DNA of 45,921 nucleotides, from positions 20,530-66,450 of the forward strand of contig JAGWAZ010000009.1 in NCBI GenBank assembly GCA_021296135.1. Direction: 5' to 3'. A model generated the notes under the pieces. The model had not been told where the DNA came from and ran no database searches. It worked only from the letters and a program-made list of their open reading frames with translations. Source of the stretch: Chlorobiota bacterium. Its GTDB lineage: Bacteria; Bacteroidota; Ignavibacteria; OLB7. Made by a program: the position numbers and the translations under genes. Positions 35,711-44,217 of this stretch are shown here, piece by piece; position 1 is the first letter of the stretch, and each line of letters begins with the position of its first letter.

Positions 35711-35756
35711 TAAAAACAGAGGGATGACTCTACTTTGAGCCATCCCTCCGTTTATT
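35711..35756 (-). terminator. Bidirectional intrinsic terminator
   Basis: ACAGAGGGATGACTC (35716-35730) and GAGCCATCCCTCCGT (35737-35751) form a 15-bp stem with two wobbles and a six-base loop. On the minus strand it is followed by TTTTTA and ends the DUF3160 gene (stop at 35782). On the plus strand TTTATTTT follows, so it can also stop transcripts coming from the left. Confidence 0.92.
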
Positions 35757-35781
35757 TTCTGAGGAGATCGATTCTTAATCG

Positions 35782-38316
35782 CTATCGAAGCAACTCAATC
35801 GTCCCGCTTGCCTGTGCTGTGCCGACGCTGACTCTGTAGAAATAGACTCCATCAACAGCTTTCTGACCATCCGGTGCCATTCCGTCCCAGCGTACCATAT
35901 AGGAACTGCTTGGCAGTCTCTCACGCATCAACTCGATGAGAAGCGAGCCCCGCGTATCGTATATCGAAACAACTGCTTCCTGGCCTGCAAGCGAGGGCGG
36001 GATGGCAAAGCTGATCGTTGTTGATGCTCCAAACGGATTCGGGAAGGCTCGTGTATTCAACGATACATTCTTTGTCCTGCCAGTACTCGGTTCATCAATG
36101 CTGCTGAGTTCTGTTTTCAGCGCTATCACTTCACCCCGTGGCCCACCATCCTTACCGGCCAGATAGATGTTTGTCCATGCCGGACGGTGAGATTTCTCCT
36201 GAAGATAGGATGCGCTCCACTCCTCATCGGTCAGACGCTGGAAGTTCGTTGTTGTATGTTCATGGTAGCTCATCACCGGGCCGGCGTATGCTGTTGTGTT
36301 CCCTTCTGAGTCGGTGCAGGTCACAATTGCCATGTTCACAAACCCTGTTCCGACGTGCACCACCCAACCGACTGTGTATCCATATTCGTCGGTTGGTGCC
36401 GTGTGGACATCCGCAACCACGAGGTCTTGCTTGATTACCTCCTCGCCAGAATCGCCGCCATAGAAGAGAGAAGAATACCAGCCGGTGAAGACATCACCAC
36501 AAACACCGGTCTCCTTTGAGAGCGTTGTCTGCAGGAAGGTGATTTCCTCCTCACTCAGCCGGGCATGTTCAAGTTCCTTCTCTGCAATTCCCTCCAGTGT
36601 TCGACTTATCTCCTCAAGTTGCTCGAAGTATGCCGTAAGGTTCTCAAGCTCCATCTCGGTAAAAATTTCCGCACCACGGGCCGCATAGTTTGCCACCGCG
36701 TCGTAGAAGGCCGGAATCGGCTCGACATATCCCTTTGGATAGGAACATCCTATACCACCGGTGTGTGACTGCTTTGCGTAGAGCAGATTATCATGGCGAA
36801 GCTGCGCCCAGGAAGCAAGTTGTGTGTTCATTTTCTCTTGCCACCATGCGGCAGTCTGCATAAAGCGTGGAAGATCGGTCCGATCCTTTGGCGGGTTCAG
36901 CCTGCGAATTGCTCCGAGCCATCCGGTATAGAGCGTTGCGTCCCAGAAGTCCCCTTCGTATGAGTCTATTAGATAACGGAGGCCGGCAAGCTGTTTTGCG
37001 TAATGGAATTTCTGAAGCTCCGGCTCCAGCAGATGAAGTGCCGCATCGTTGCCGAGCGCAAAGAGAACATCCAGAGAAGAGGGAAGCATGCGTGGTTTCG
37101 GCTTCTCTACTTTGTCGTAGACAACATTTGCCATCACGTACGAATCGATCACAAAGCGCTGACCGAAGAGCATAAAGGCCGATGCTGGCGTGACCTTATC
37201 CGGGCTTCTTGGATCATTAAAGAGAATCTGCGAAAGAATCTTCTGTTCGGAATACGGTTTGTTTGCAAGTGCGCTCTGAAAAGCGAGAAGCTTCGAGTCG
37301 ATAACAAGATCAGAGGCCTGTGTAGCTCCAACCTCACTCATCAACTCCAATATGTTTGCCGGGGTCACGTTGTCCGACTCGCCAACCATGAAACGTAAGG
37401 TTCGATCAATTGCTTCATGCGTACCGTTCAGGTTCCCGTCACGCATTGCTTCTGCCAGAAGCGCTGCCATGATGGTCTGTCGCTTCACATCTTCCGGTGA
37501 TGGTGGTATCAAGGCTCCCTTTGTCTCACTCAGGTAGATTTCCGTCCGTCCCAGCCACATCATTGCCCGAAAGTATCTGCCAAGATCCGGACTCTGGGCG
37601 TAGTGACCACGAACGGTCATCTGGCTGAAGTCGAGATCACGACTGGTATTGGCAAAGAGAGGATAACTAACCGCTTGTTCCGCGTCGATCAGTTCGATCA
37701 ACTCGTTGAGGGTTGCTTGATTCCGTGGAAATACCGGGCTGACCGGGTCTTCAGAGAGCAATTTCAACGCAACGGTCAGATAGACATCGGCGTCGTCAAG
37801 TGATGTGCGGATATCGTTGGACTGTGAGTATCGTTGAGCCAGATTTCGCAATTCGCTTCTCATACCAACAAGAAGCTCGTCGAGCTTTGGAATCAGCAAA
37901 TTTCTTTCGATTGAGATCAGGATGTTGTCATAGGATTTATGCAATGCGTGCAGAATTGCATCTGTTGAGATAAAGACAGGCAAGTCCTTGATAAAGACAT
38001 GACGGAAAGCGTCGCCAAAGGAAGGATAGCTAAGCCGCTCGCTGACCATAAATCCGTTTCGGTTAATCAGCGACTTCTCATACGCGGTCAACTCAAAAAC
38101 GCTGTCAATCTCCTGAGCGTATTCCGAAGAGGAGAACGTTGTTGAGGCTTTTGTCTTGAACAACCCTGCGTTGTGCATCGACTCAAGTCCCTCTGGATCG
38201 ATTGAGTTGTTCTCCTCGAGGAACTGTTTGTAGGCCTCGACCGAGAAGGTCTGTGCAAACCCTTGACTGAAGGCAAGAGCAAAAGCAAACAAGGAAAGTA
38301 GAATTCTCGATGTCAT
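35782..38316 (-). CDS. DUF3160 domain secreted protein with T9SS C-terminal sorting domain
   Basis: The protein has 844 residues from ATG 38316 (GGAAAG just upstream; a GTG precedes by one codon). A signal peptide (about 1-22, LLSLFAFALAFSQGFAQ) is followed by a long helical DUF3160 domain containing PVFISTDAILHALHKSYDNI and YFRAMMWLGRTEIYL. A C-terminal beta domain with FPNPFGASTTISFAIP and DGVYFYRVSVG is typical of FlgD-like/T9SS type A sorting regions. The protein is probably exported through SprA to the cell surface. DUF3160 has no established activity, and I see no catalytic motif I can name. It lies last on the minus strand, after rnc, with 240 bases between them and its own terminator. 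Confidence 0.9.
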   Translation of the reverse strand: MTSRILLSLFAFALAFSQGFAQTFSVEAYKQFLEENNSIDPEGLESMHNAGLFKTKASTTFSSSEYAQEIDSVFELTAYEKSLINRNGFMVSERLSYPSFGDAFRHVFIKDLPVFISTDAILHALHKSYDNILISIERNLLIPKLDELLVGMRSELRNLAQRYSQSNDIRTSLDDADVYLTVALKLLSEDPVSPVFPRNQATLNELIELIDAEQAVSYPLFANTSRDLDFSQMTVRGHYAQSPDLGRYFRAMMWLGRTEIYLSETKGALIPPSPEDVKRQTIMAALLAEAMRDGNLNGTHEAIDRTLRFMVGESDNVTPANILELMSEVGATQASDLVIDSKLLAFQSALANKPYSEQKILSQILFNDPRSPDKVTPASAFMLFGQRFVIDSYVMANVVYDKVEKPKPRMLPSSLDVLFALGNDAALHLLEPELQKFHYAKQLAGLRYLIDSYEGDFWDATLYTGWLGAIRRLNPPKDRTDLPRFMQTAAWWQEKMNTQLASWAQLRHDNLLYAKQSHTGGIGCSYPKGYVEPIPAFYDAVANYAARGAEIFTEMELENLTAYFEQLEEISRTLEGIAEKELEHARLSEEEITFLQTTLSKETGVCGDVFTGWYSSLFYGGDSGEEVIKQDLVVADVHTAPTDEYGYTVGWVVHVGTGFVNMAIVTCTDSEGNTTAYAGPVMSYHEHTTTNFQRLTDEEWSASYLQEKSHRPAWTNIYLAGKDGGPRGEVIALKTELSSIDEPSTGRTKNVSLNTRAFPNPFGASTTISFAIPPSLAGQEAVVSIYDTRGSLLIELMRERLPSSSYMVRWDGMAPDGQKAVDGVYFYRVSVGTAQASGTIELLR

Positions 38317-38557
38317 CACATCTTTCCGGTTGATTATGGTTGATAGAATTTCTATTAATATAAATAAAAAGACCGATATGATATAAGTTTGTTTCAGGTC
38401 TGTTGAAGACGTTGAACCATCGGGTAACGGAAAAAGTTGTGTTGAAAAAGTGAGGTTACAGAGTTGTTGGATTTGTTACTCTGAATAGTATAGTACAACA
38501 TCGAAGAGAAGAAGACCGGGAACATCACGCAGTCTCTCAGGTCTTTTCATCGGTGGG

Positions 38558-39415
38558 CTATACTGCTTGATTGTCACCCTCGAATCCGGTGCTCTTCAGC
38601 GTTGAAAACTTTTTAACTCCAACCCTTGCAGCCTTCTGCTCCGCTTTCTTTTTGCTCCTGCCTGAGCCTTTCCCAAGGACTACTCCGTTAACGTATACCT
38701 CAACGGTGAAGAGACGTGCGTGATCCGGGCCTTCCTGAGCAATGACCTCGTAGCGAGGAGCATCGTATCCCTGACCCTGCGCAAGTTCCAGAAGAGCGCT
38801 CTTGTAGTTCTCATCGAGGCTCATAATCTCTTCAAAGATTTCGGGTCGCAGGAGTGTTCGTGCAAGGAATTCCTTGACCGGGCGCAGCTTCATTCCACAG
38901 TCGAGATAGATTGCTGCCACTATGGCTTCAAAGGCGTCGGCAAGAATTGCATGGTTTCCCTGTTTCAGCGATTGTTCTGCCGATATGCTCAGCATCACAA
39001 ATCGTTCCAGGTTGACCTCTCGTGCGCCCAGAATTAACGCCTTCTTGTTAACCAGACGACTCCGCAGCTTTGTCAGTTCTCCTTCTGCGACATCGGTATA
39101 ATGCCGAAAGAGAAACTCGCCTATCAATACGTTAAGAATGGAGTCACCGAGGAACTCCAGTCGCTCGTTACTTCGAGTATACTGGTTCTCGGAAATCTGA
39201 AGGTAGCTGCGATGAGTCAAAGCCTGGACAAAACATCGAGGATCGTTCACCTGATAGCCAAGTGCTTTTTCCAGAGCACGAAGCTCTTCGGCCGGCAGAA
39301 GAGCTTCATCGGCTTCGATGACGGGTAGTTGATCGGAAAATGGATTTTCCCAAGTCTTTTTTTCCCTACCTAAGAGCTTTCCGATCAAACCCCGAATACT
39401 ACCTGTTGGTCTCAC
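38558..39415 (-). CDS. rnc: Ribonuclease III
   Basis: Cleaves double-stranded RNA in rRNA and mRNA processing. The protein has 285 residues. A 35-residue basic N-terminal extension is followed by the RNase III domain with the signature NERLEFLGDSILNVLIGEFL (catalytic Glu/Asp), a second acidic site in ADAFEAIVAAIYLD, and a C-terminal dsRNA-binding domain (NYKSALLELAQGQGYDAPRY, KGSGRSKKKAEQKAA). The start is GTG 39415 without a visible ribosome site. It follows fabF by 35 bases; acpP-fabF-rnc is a widespread arrangement. Confidence 0.96.
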   Translation of the reverse strand: MRPTGSIRGLIGKLLGREKKTWENPFSDQLPVIEADEALLPAEELRALEKALGYQVNDPRCFVQALTHRSYLQISENQYTRSNERLEFLGDSILNVLIGEFLFRHYTDVAEGELTKLRSRLVNKKALILGAREVNLERFVMLSISAEQSLKQGNHAILADAFEAIVAAIYLDCGMKLRPVKEFLARTLLRPEIFEEIMSLDENYKSALLELAQGQGYDAPRYEVIAQEGPDHARLFTVEVYVNGVVLGKGSGRSKKKAEQKAARVGVKKFSTLKSTGFEGDNQAV

Positions 39416-39450
39416 GACGTTTTTCTGTTTAGGGATGCAGATGGAGTCCT

Positions 39451-40704
39451 CTACTCTTCAAACTTCTTGAAGCAGAGCGAAGCATTATGCCCACCGAATC
39501 CAAAGGTGTTGCTGATCGCATACCTGATATCGGCTTCACGCGCCTTGTTTGGCACAAAATCGATTGGAATCTCCGGATCAGGATCTTCATTGTTGATTGT
39601 TGGATGAACGATTCCATTCTTCAATGCAAGAATAGTAGCTATCGCCTCAATTGCGCCCGCAGCGCCAAGCAAATGTCCCGTCATCGATTTTGTTGCACTG
39701 ATGAGCAGGGTGTCGGCATGATCTTCGAAGAGTGACTGTATCGCCTTTACTTCTGCTATGTCGCCAAGGGGTGTGGATGTGCCATGGACGTTGATATAGT
39801 CGATATCAGTTAATTCGATTCCCGCATCCCGGACCGCTTGTGCCATCGAACGATGTGCTCCCTCACCTTCTGGGTGAGGTGCAGTCAAATGATATGCATC
39901 GGCGGAGAGACCAATCCCAACGATCTCGCCATGGATAGTTGCTCCACGATCCATTGCACGCTCCAGGGTCTCCAGAACAACAACTCCACCCCCCTCACCA
40001 AGGACAAAGCCGTCGCGGCCCTTGTCGTATGGGCGGCTTGCTGTCTGTGGAGAATCGTTCCGTTTCGAGAGTGCCTTCATTGCGTTGAAACCACCGATTG
40101 CCATCGGTGTGACGACGGCTTCGGATCCTCCGGTCACCATTATATCGGAATCGCCCCGTTGAATCAGAATAAAGGCATCGGCGATAGCATGGGAACTGGT
40201 TGCGCAGGCCGACGTGGTTGCATAGTTCGGACCACGCAGGTGATAGCGCATAGAAATCTGTCCTGCTGCGATGTCGGCAATCAGCATTGGAATGAAGAAT
40301 GGACTGATGCGACGAGGGCCATCCTCCATATAGGCACGGAACTGTTGATGGTATGTCCACATACCTCCGATGCCGCTGCCGAAGACGACTCCTGCTCGTT
40401 CTGAGGGGATGTTATCCTGATTCAGGCCAGCCATTGTGATGGCCTCGGCAGAGGCTGCAAGTGCATACTGTGTAAAGAGATCAGTACGGTTCACCGTCTT
40501 GCGATCAAGCCGCTCCTCTGCATCGAAGTTCTTTACCTCACAGGCGAACTTCGTTGCATGATCTGTGTAATCGAATCGTGTGATGAAATCGGCACCACTC
40601 TTACCGGTGACCAATCCGTTCCAGTATTCTTCAACAGTGTTGCCAATTGGCGTTACTGCCCCCATACCGGTAACAACCACCCTTCTGCGCCCTGTATTAC
40701 TCAT
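39451..40704 (-). CDS. fabF: 3-oxoacyl-[acyl-carrier-protein] synthase II
   Basis: The elongating condensing enzyme of fatty-acid synthesis. It has 417 residues from ATG 40704 ([20 protein letters not shown]); the frame is open to 40761, but family proteins begin here. The active-site Cys167 lies in [12 protein letters not shown], with the two histidines in [10 protein letters not shown] and [11 protein letters not shown]. Length and motifs are standard. It lies in the plsX-fab-rnc operon but is separated from acpP by a 292-base gap that contains two hairpins, so its expression may be reduced relative to acpP. Confidence 0.97.
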   Translation of the reverse strand: MSNTGRRRVVVTGMGAVTPIGNTVEEYWNGLVTGKSGADFITRFDYTDHATKFACEVKNFDAEERLDRKTVNRTDLFTQYALAASAEAITMAGLNQDNIPSERAGVVFGSGIGGMWTYHQQFRAYMEDGPRRISPFFIPMLIADIAAGQISMRYHLRGPNYATTSACATSSHAIADAFILIQRGDSDIMVTGGSEAVVTPMAIGGFNAMKALSKRNDSPQTASRPYDKGRDGFVLGEGGGVVVLETLERAMDRGATIHGEIVGIGLSADAYHLTAPHPEGEGAHRSMAQAVRDAGIELTDIDYINVHGTSTPLGDIAEVKAIQSLFEDHADTLLISATKSMTGHLLGAAGAIEAIATILALKNGIVHPTINNEDPDPEIPIDFVPNKAREADIRYAISNTFGFGGHNASLCFKKFEE

Positions 40705-40889
40705 GATTGAGAAGAAATAAGAATATATCTGTACCCTACGATACGGTGCGGATGTAATCAACGATGTTTAATTCCAACACTGGAGAATTGAACGTTTCGC
40801 CTGTAGATAGCAAGTAGAATGTAGAAGAGCATTATTTCATTCCTTATTCTACGTTGAATTTCTCAACGAGTTCTTCAATCCTTCTACTC

Positions 40890-40941
40890 AAGAAAGTGAG
40901 AAAGCCCGGTCTGTACGTTATTCGGCAACGACAGACCGGGC
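40890..40941 (-). terminator. Hairpin terminator or attenuator between acpP and fabF
   Basis: GCCCGGTCTGT (40904-40914) and ACAGACCGGGC (40931-40941) form a perfect 11-bp stem with further pairing inside (CGTT/AACG). Read on the minus strand it is followed by TTTCTCACTTTCTT, a moderate U-rich tail. It lies about 60 bases after the acpP stop and about 190 bases before fabF, so it can terminate part of the transcripts. Confidence 0.8.
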
Positions 40942-40949
40942 AACATGTG

Positions 40950-40982
40950 TGCGATCATACTGATGTACGGACAATGATCGCA
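40950..40982 (-). other. Second hairpin directly after acpP
   Basis: TGCGATCAT (40950-40958) and ATGATCGCA (40974-40982) form a perfect nine-base stem with a 15-base loop, 14 bases beyond the acpP stop codon. It has no U-tract; it may protect the acpP 3' end or be processed by RNase III. Confidence 0.6.
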
Positions 40983-40996
40983 GAAATCACTACCAC

Positions 40997-41245
40997 TTAT
41001 CCTTCGCCCCTGGCATTTTCCGTCAGGTAGTTGACCGCCTCGCCAACAGTCTGAATCTTTTCCGCCTCTTCATCTTCGATTGTTACGTCGAAGGTCTTTT
41101 CGAACTCCATAATCAGTTCGACTGTGTCGAGCGAGTCAGCTCCCAAATCGTTGATGAACGAGGCACTTTCTGTGACCTGCGATTCTTCAACGCCAAGTTT
41201 GTTGACGATAATTTCCTTGACTTTTGCCTCAACGTCTGCTGCCAT
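40997..41245 (-). CDS. acpP: Acyl carrier protein
   Basis: An 82-residue acidic four-helix protein that carries the growing acyl chain on 4'-phosphopantetheine. The attachment serine is Ser38 in the conserved [20 protein letters not shown]. The total length and acidic helix II ([20 protein letters not shown]) are standard. A clear GGAG lies seven bases before ATG 41245. It lies between fabG and fabF, the universal position, and is followed by two hairpins that probably stabilise or terminate an abundant acpP transcript. Confidence 0.98.
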   Translation of the reverse strand: MAADVEAKVKEIIVNKLGVEESQVTESASFINDLGADSLDTVELIMEFEKTFDVTIEDEEAEKIQTVGEAVNYLTENARGEG

Positions 41246-41350
41246 TGATGTTCTCCGAAATTATGAACCGTAGTTATGTAAGTTATGAATATCCTTTTAA
41301 GATGTGTCTCAAACTGCGTGAAAGTCTTCACGCATGTTGTCTCACGTTCA

Positions 41351-42112
41351 TTATACCATTGTCATTCCACCGTCAACAGCAAGAACCTGACCTGTAATAT
41401 ACGAAGCATCATCGCTTGCCAGAAACGCTATAACTCTTGCCACCTCCTCTGGTGTGCCAATGCGAGCAAGGGGAATTTGTCCTTGAATTGCATCCTTCTG
41501 TGTTTCATTCAGCTTGTCGGTCATATCTGTATCAATAAATCCGGGGGCGATACAGTTGACCAGAATGTTTCTGGAGGCTACTTCACGTGCCATGGATTTT
41601 GTCATGCCGATCAATCCCGCTTTTGAAGCAACATAGTTTGCCTGGCCAGGATTGCCGACAAGCCCGACAACAGAAGCGATATTGATAATGCGACCCCAAC
41701 GCTCTTTCATCATTGGGCGCATCACATTCTTTGCAGCCAGAAATGCGCCGGTCAGATTTGTTTGCACAACATGCTCAAAATCTTCCCGGCTCATGCGTAG
41801 TACAAGCCTATCCCGCGTTATTCCGGCGTTGTTGACCAAAATATGAATTTTCCCCCACTGTGAGATTGTCTCTTCGACCAACTTCTCAACCTCTTCTTCC
41901 TTGCTGACATCGCATTTGAGAGCCATAGCCCGGTCTGAGCCGAGTTCCTCAACAATACTGTTTGCTGATTCGGCAGAAGAGTTGTAGGTAAAGAGAATCT
42001 TGGCTCCTTCGGTTGCGAGACGACGTACAATTGCCGCTCCTATACCACGGGATCCACCGGTCACTATCGCAACTTTTTCTTCCAGTCGTTCAGTCGATGT
42101 TGAATCGCTCAT
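41351..42112 (-). CDS. fabG: 3-oxoacyl-[acyl-carrier-protein] reductase
   Basis: The NADPH-dependent ketoreductase of the fatty-acid cycle, a short-chain dehydrogenase of 253 residues. The cofactor loop is TGGSRGIG (18-25), followed by NNAG (94-97) and the catalytic Ser147 (NIASVVG), Tyr160 and Lys164 (NYVASK). The C-terminus ends in YITGQVLAVDGGMTMV, typical for FabG. Its ATG overlaps the fabD stop in an ATGA arrangement, so the two are translationally coupled. A 105-base gap follows before acpP. Confidence 0.97.
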   Translation of the reverse strand: MSDSTSTERLEEKVAIVTGGSRGIGAAIVRRLATEGAKILFTYNSSAESANSIVEELGSDRAMALKCDVSKEEEVEKLVEETISQWGKIHILVNNAGITRDRLVLRMSREDFEHVVQTNLTGAFLAAKNVMRPMMKERWGRIINIASVVGLVGNPGQANYVASKAGLIGMTKSMAREVASRNILVNCIAPGFIDTDMTDKLNETQKDAIQGQIPLARIGTPEEVARVIAFLASDDASYITGQVLAVDGGMTMV

Positions 42113-43047
42113 TCGTTTTTTTCGGCTCCTTCAGAGTTATTGAACGTTTGAATTTGCTCTATTTTCCCGAGACCGGATGCCGGTACTTCACGGGAGATAC
42201 GTTTTGCCAGTTTTTGCAACACATTTCCCGGCCCTACTTCGATGAATTCCGTGGCTCCGTCGGCAATCATCTTTCTGATCGTTTCTGCCCAGAGAACCGG
42301 TGCAGTCAATTGTTTCAGCAGCCCTTCGCGGAGAGTTCCTGCATCAGTGACCGAGGAGGCAGAGACATTCATGTAGACCGGAAACTCGGCCTCTTCAATC
42401 GGCGCTTCCGATAGAGCCTGGGCTAATTTCTCTTCAGCCGGCCGCATCAAGGGTGAGTGAAAGGCTCCGGAGACGTTCAGTTCCGTTGCCATTCGTGCTC
42501 CGGCCTCCTTTGCAGCCTCTATTGCAGATGCTACTCCCCAGGGAGTTCCGCTAACTACAACCTGTCCGTCAGAGTTAAAGTTGGCCGGCACAACGAGGTG
42601 ATCATTCTGCGATATCGTCTGGCAAATTTCTCTGACCACATCATCATCGAGGCCTATGATTGCCCCCATTGTTCCGGGCTCTGCTGCTCCTGCTGCGGCC
42701 ATTGCTTCTGCCCGTAGCCGCACCAGTTCCAGCGCATCATCAAACCGAAGCGCTTTGGCGACGGCAAGCGCCGTGTATTCACCGAGCGAGTGTCCGGCGG
42801 CCATTGCCGGTCGTGGGTTCTCGATTGTTTGATAGAGCGCATACGCATGGAGAAAGAGTGCAGGCTGCGCATTCTCCGTTGCTCGCAGATCATCTTCGGA
42901 ACCATCAAACATTATCTCTGTCAGATGATATCCGAGCACATCGTTGGCACGATTAAAAATATCCCGCACAGCCTCCTGCTCGTGATAGGCGTCAAGCCCC
43001 ATTCCGACAAACTGCGAACCCTGACCTGGAAAAAGAAAAGCTCTCAA
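42109..43047 (-). CDS. fabD: Malonyl-CoA:ACP transacylase
   Basis: Loads malonyl groups onto ACP. The protein has 312 residues. The signature FPGQGSQFVGMG starts at residue 6. The nucleophile Ser87 is in AGHSLGEYTALA, and the partner His is in VSGAFHSPLM. It starts at TTG 43047, because MRAFLFPGQGSQ is the natural N-terminus and no ATG lies near; no ribosome site is visible. The spacer to fabH (43048-43149) is filled with GAAGTTAGA/ACTTCTAACTTC simple repeats, which may explain the poor initiation region. Its stop overlaps fabG. Confidence 0.97.
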   Translation of the reverse strand: MRAFLFPGQGSQFVGMGLDAYHEQEAVRDIFNRANDVLGYHLTEIMFDGSEDDLRATENAQPALFLHAYALYQTIENPRPAMAAGHSLGEYTALAVAKALRFDDALELVRLRAEAMAAAGAAEPGTMGAIIGLDDDVVREICQTISQNDHLVVPANFNSDGQVVVSGTPWGVASAIEAAKEAGARMATELNVSGAFHSPLMRPAEEKLAQALSEAPIEEAEFPVYMNVSASSVTDAGTLREGLLKQLTAPVLWAETIRKMIADGATEFIEVGPGNVLQKLAKRISREVPASGLGKIEQIQTFNNSEGAEKNE

Positions 43048-43149
43048 CAGAAGTTAGAAGATTTAAAGTTAGAAGTATGAAGTTAGCGGTTGGGAGTATT
43101 GCACCCTTTTCACACTTCTAACTTCACGAATCACACTTTTTAGTATGCC
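43048..43149. repeat. AGTTAGAAG / ACTTCTAACTTC simple repeats
   Basis: The spacer between fabH and fabD carries several copies of AAGTTAGAAG in one orientation (43051-43090) and ACTTCTAACTTCACG in the other (about 43114-43128). The same motif appears at 35310-35340. The two orientations can form a hairpin. It seems to be a dispersed low-complexity element. Confidence 0.6.
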
Positions 43150-44142
43150 TTAGTATGCCCACTTTAACCAACCACTTCCCCACGTGTATCCGGCTCCGAA
43201 CGTTGCAAGGATTAAATTGTCACCCTTGGCTATGTTTCCATTCTCCCACCACTCGCTCAGGCATATCGGCAGTGTTGCGGCTGTTGTGTTACCATACTTA
43301 TCAATGTTGACCATGACATTCTCCATCGGAAGTTCTATTCTGTCGGCGGTGGCCTTGATGATGCGCAGGTTTGCCTGGTGAGGGACAAGCCAGCGGACAT
43401 CTTCAGGGGCAAGATTGTTGCTCTTCATGATCCTCTCGGTGGTGTCAGCCATTCCGATAACTGCCTCTTTGAAGACGGCTTTGCCGTCCTGAAAGACATA
43501 GTGCAACTTGTTGGCAACCGACTCCTGGGTGGGCGGGTTCAGGCTTCCTCCCCCTCGCATATGCAGATAGGGCTCTCCGGCTCCATCGATATGGAGGTCG
43601 AAGTCGAGCAAACCATACCCTTCTTCTTCTGAGGGTTCGAGCAGAACAGCTCCACCACCATCACCGAACAGAATGCATGTGTTACGATCCTCAAAATCAA
43701 TGATGGAACTCATCTTGTCGGCTCCAACCACCAGCACATTCTTGTGCGTTCCCGATTCAATGAACTGTGCCCCGGTTGCCAACGCAAAGAGATAGCCGGA
43801 ACAGGCTCCCGAGAGATCGAAGCCCCATGCATTCTTTGCGCCGATCTTCTCTTGAAGAACACAGGCCGTTGAGGGAAAGAACATATCGGGGGTTACCGTC
43901 GCAACAATAATACAGTCGATGTCTTCCGGAGCAAGACCGCGGCGGTCCAGACACATCTTGATAGCTGGAACAGCCAGATCGCTCGTAGCTCCATCTTTTG
44001 CAAAACGACGCTCAATAATGCCTGTCCGCTCGCGAATCCACTGATCATTAGTGTCAAGAAATTCCTCGAAATAATGATTGTCGTATACATCCGGCGGAAC
44101 ATAATGTCCAACAGATGTTATAATCGCTTTTGTTGAGTTCAT
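43150..44142 (-). CDS. fabH: 3-oxoacyl-[acyl-carrier-protein] synthase III
   Basis: Initiates fatty-acid synthesis by condensing acetyl- (or branched) CoA with malonyl-ACP. The protein has 330 residues. The catalytic Cys114 lies in DLSGACSGYLFA, with His in VPHQANLRII and Asn in DKYGNTTAATLP. It ends TWGSGWLKWAY, as usual for the family. It follows plsX by 75 bases in the operon. The primer preference (straight or branched) cannot be read from the motifs. Confidence 0.97.
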   Translation of the reverse strand: MNSTKAIITSVGHYVPPDVYDNHYFEEFLDTNDQWIRERTGIIERRFAKDGATSDLAVPAIKMCLDRRGLAPEDIDCIIVATVTPDMFFPSTACVLQEKIGAKNAWGFDLSGACSGYLFALATGAQFIESGTHKNVLVVGADKMSSIIDFEDRNTCILFGDGGGAVLLEPSEEEGYGLLDFDLHIDGAGEPYLHMRGGGSLNPPTQESVANKLHYVFQDGKAVFKEAVIGMADTTERIMKSNNLAPEDVRWLVPHQANLRIIKATADRIELPMENVMVNIDKYGNTTAATLPICLSEWWENGNIAKGDNLILATFGAGYTWGSGWLKWAY

Positions 44143-44217
44143 GAATTCAATGGTTGTTCATGGTACGGTGATGACCCTTCAAGGCAGATACCTGCATGGG
44201 CTGAGGGCCGCCCGTCC

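Larger units (their letters stand above)
35048..35781. other. Repeat-rich intergenic region
   Basis: This 734-base gap holds no convincing gene. It contains dispersed repeat C (35112-35248), ACTTCC/ACTTCTAACTTC-type simple sequence (35310-35340 and 35425-35440), a GCAAAGTCGCAAAGAAACGCAAAG periodic stretch (35339-35370), the palindromic TTCGACAGGCTCAGG-like hairpin (35492-35516), dispersed repeat A copy 2 (35514-35617), a nested hairpin (35657-35708) and a bidirectional terminator (35711-35756). The long minus-strand frame across its left part is made of such repeats and is not a gene. Confidence 0.75.
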
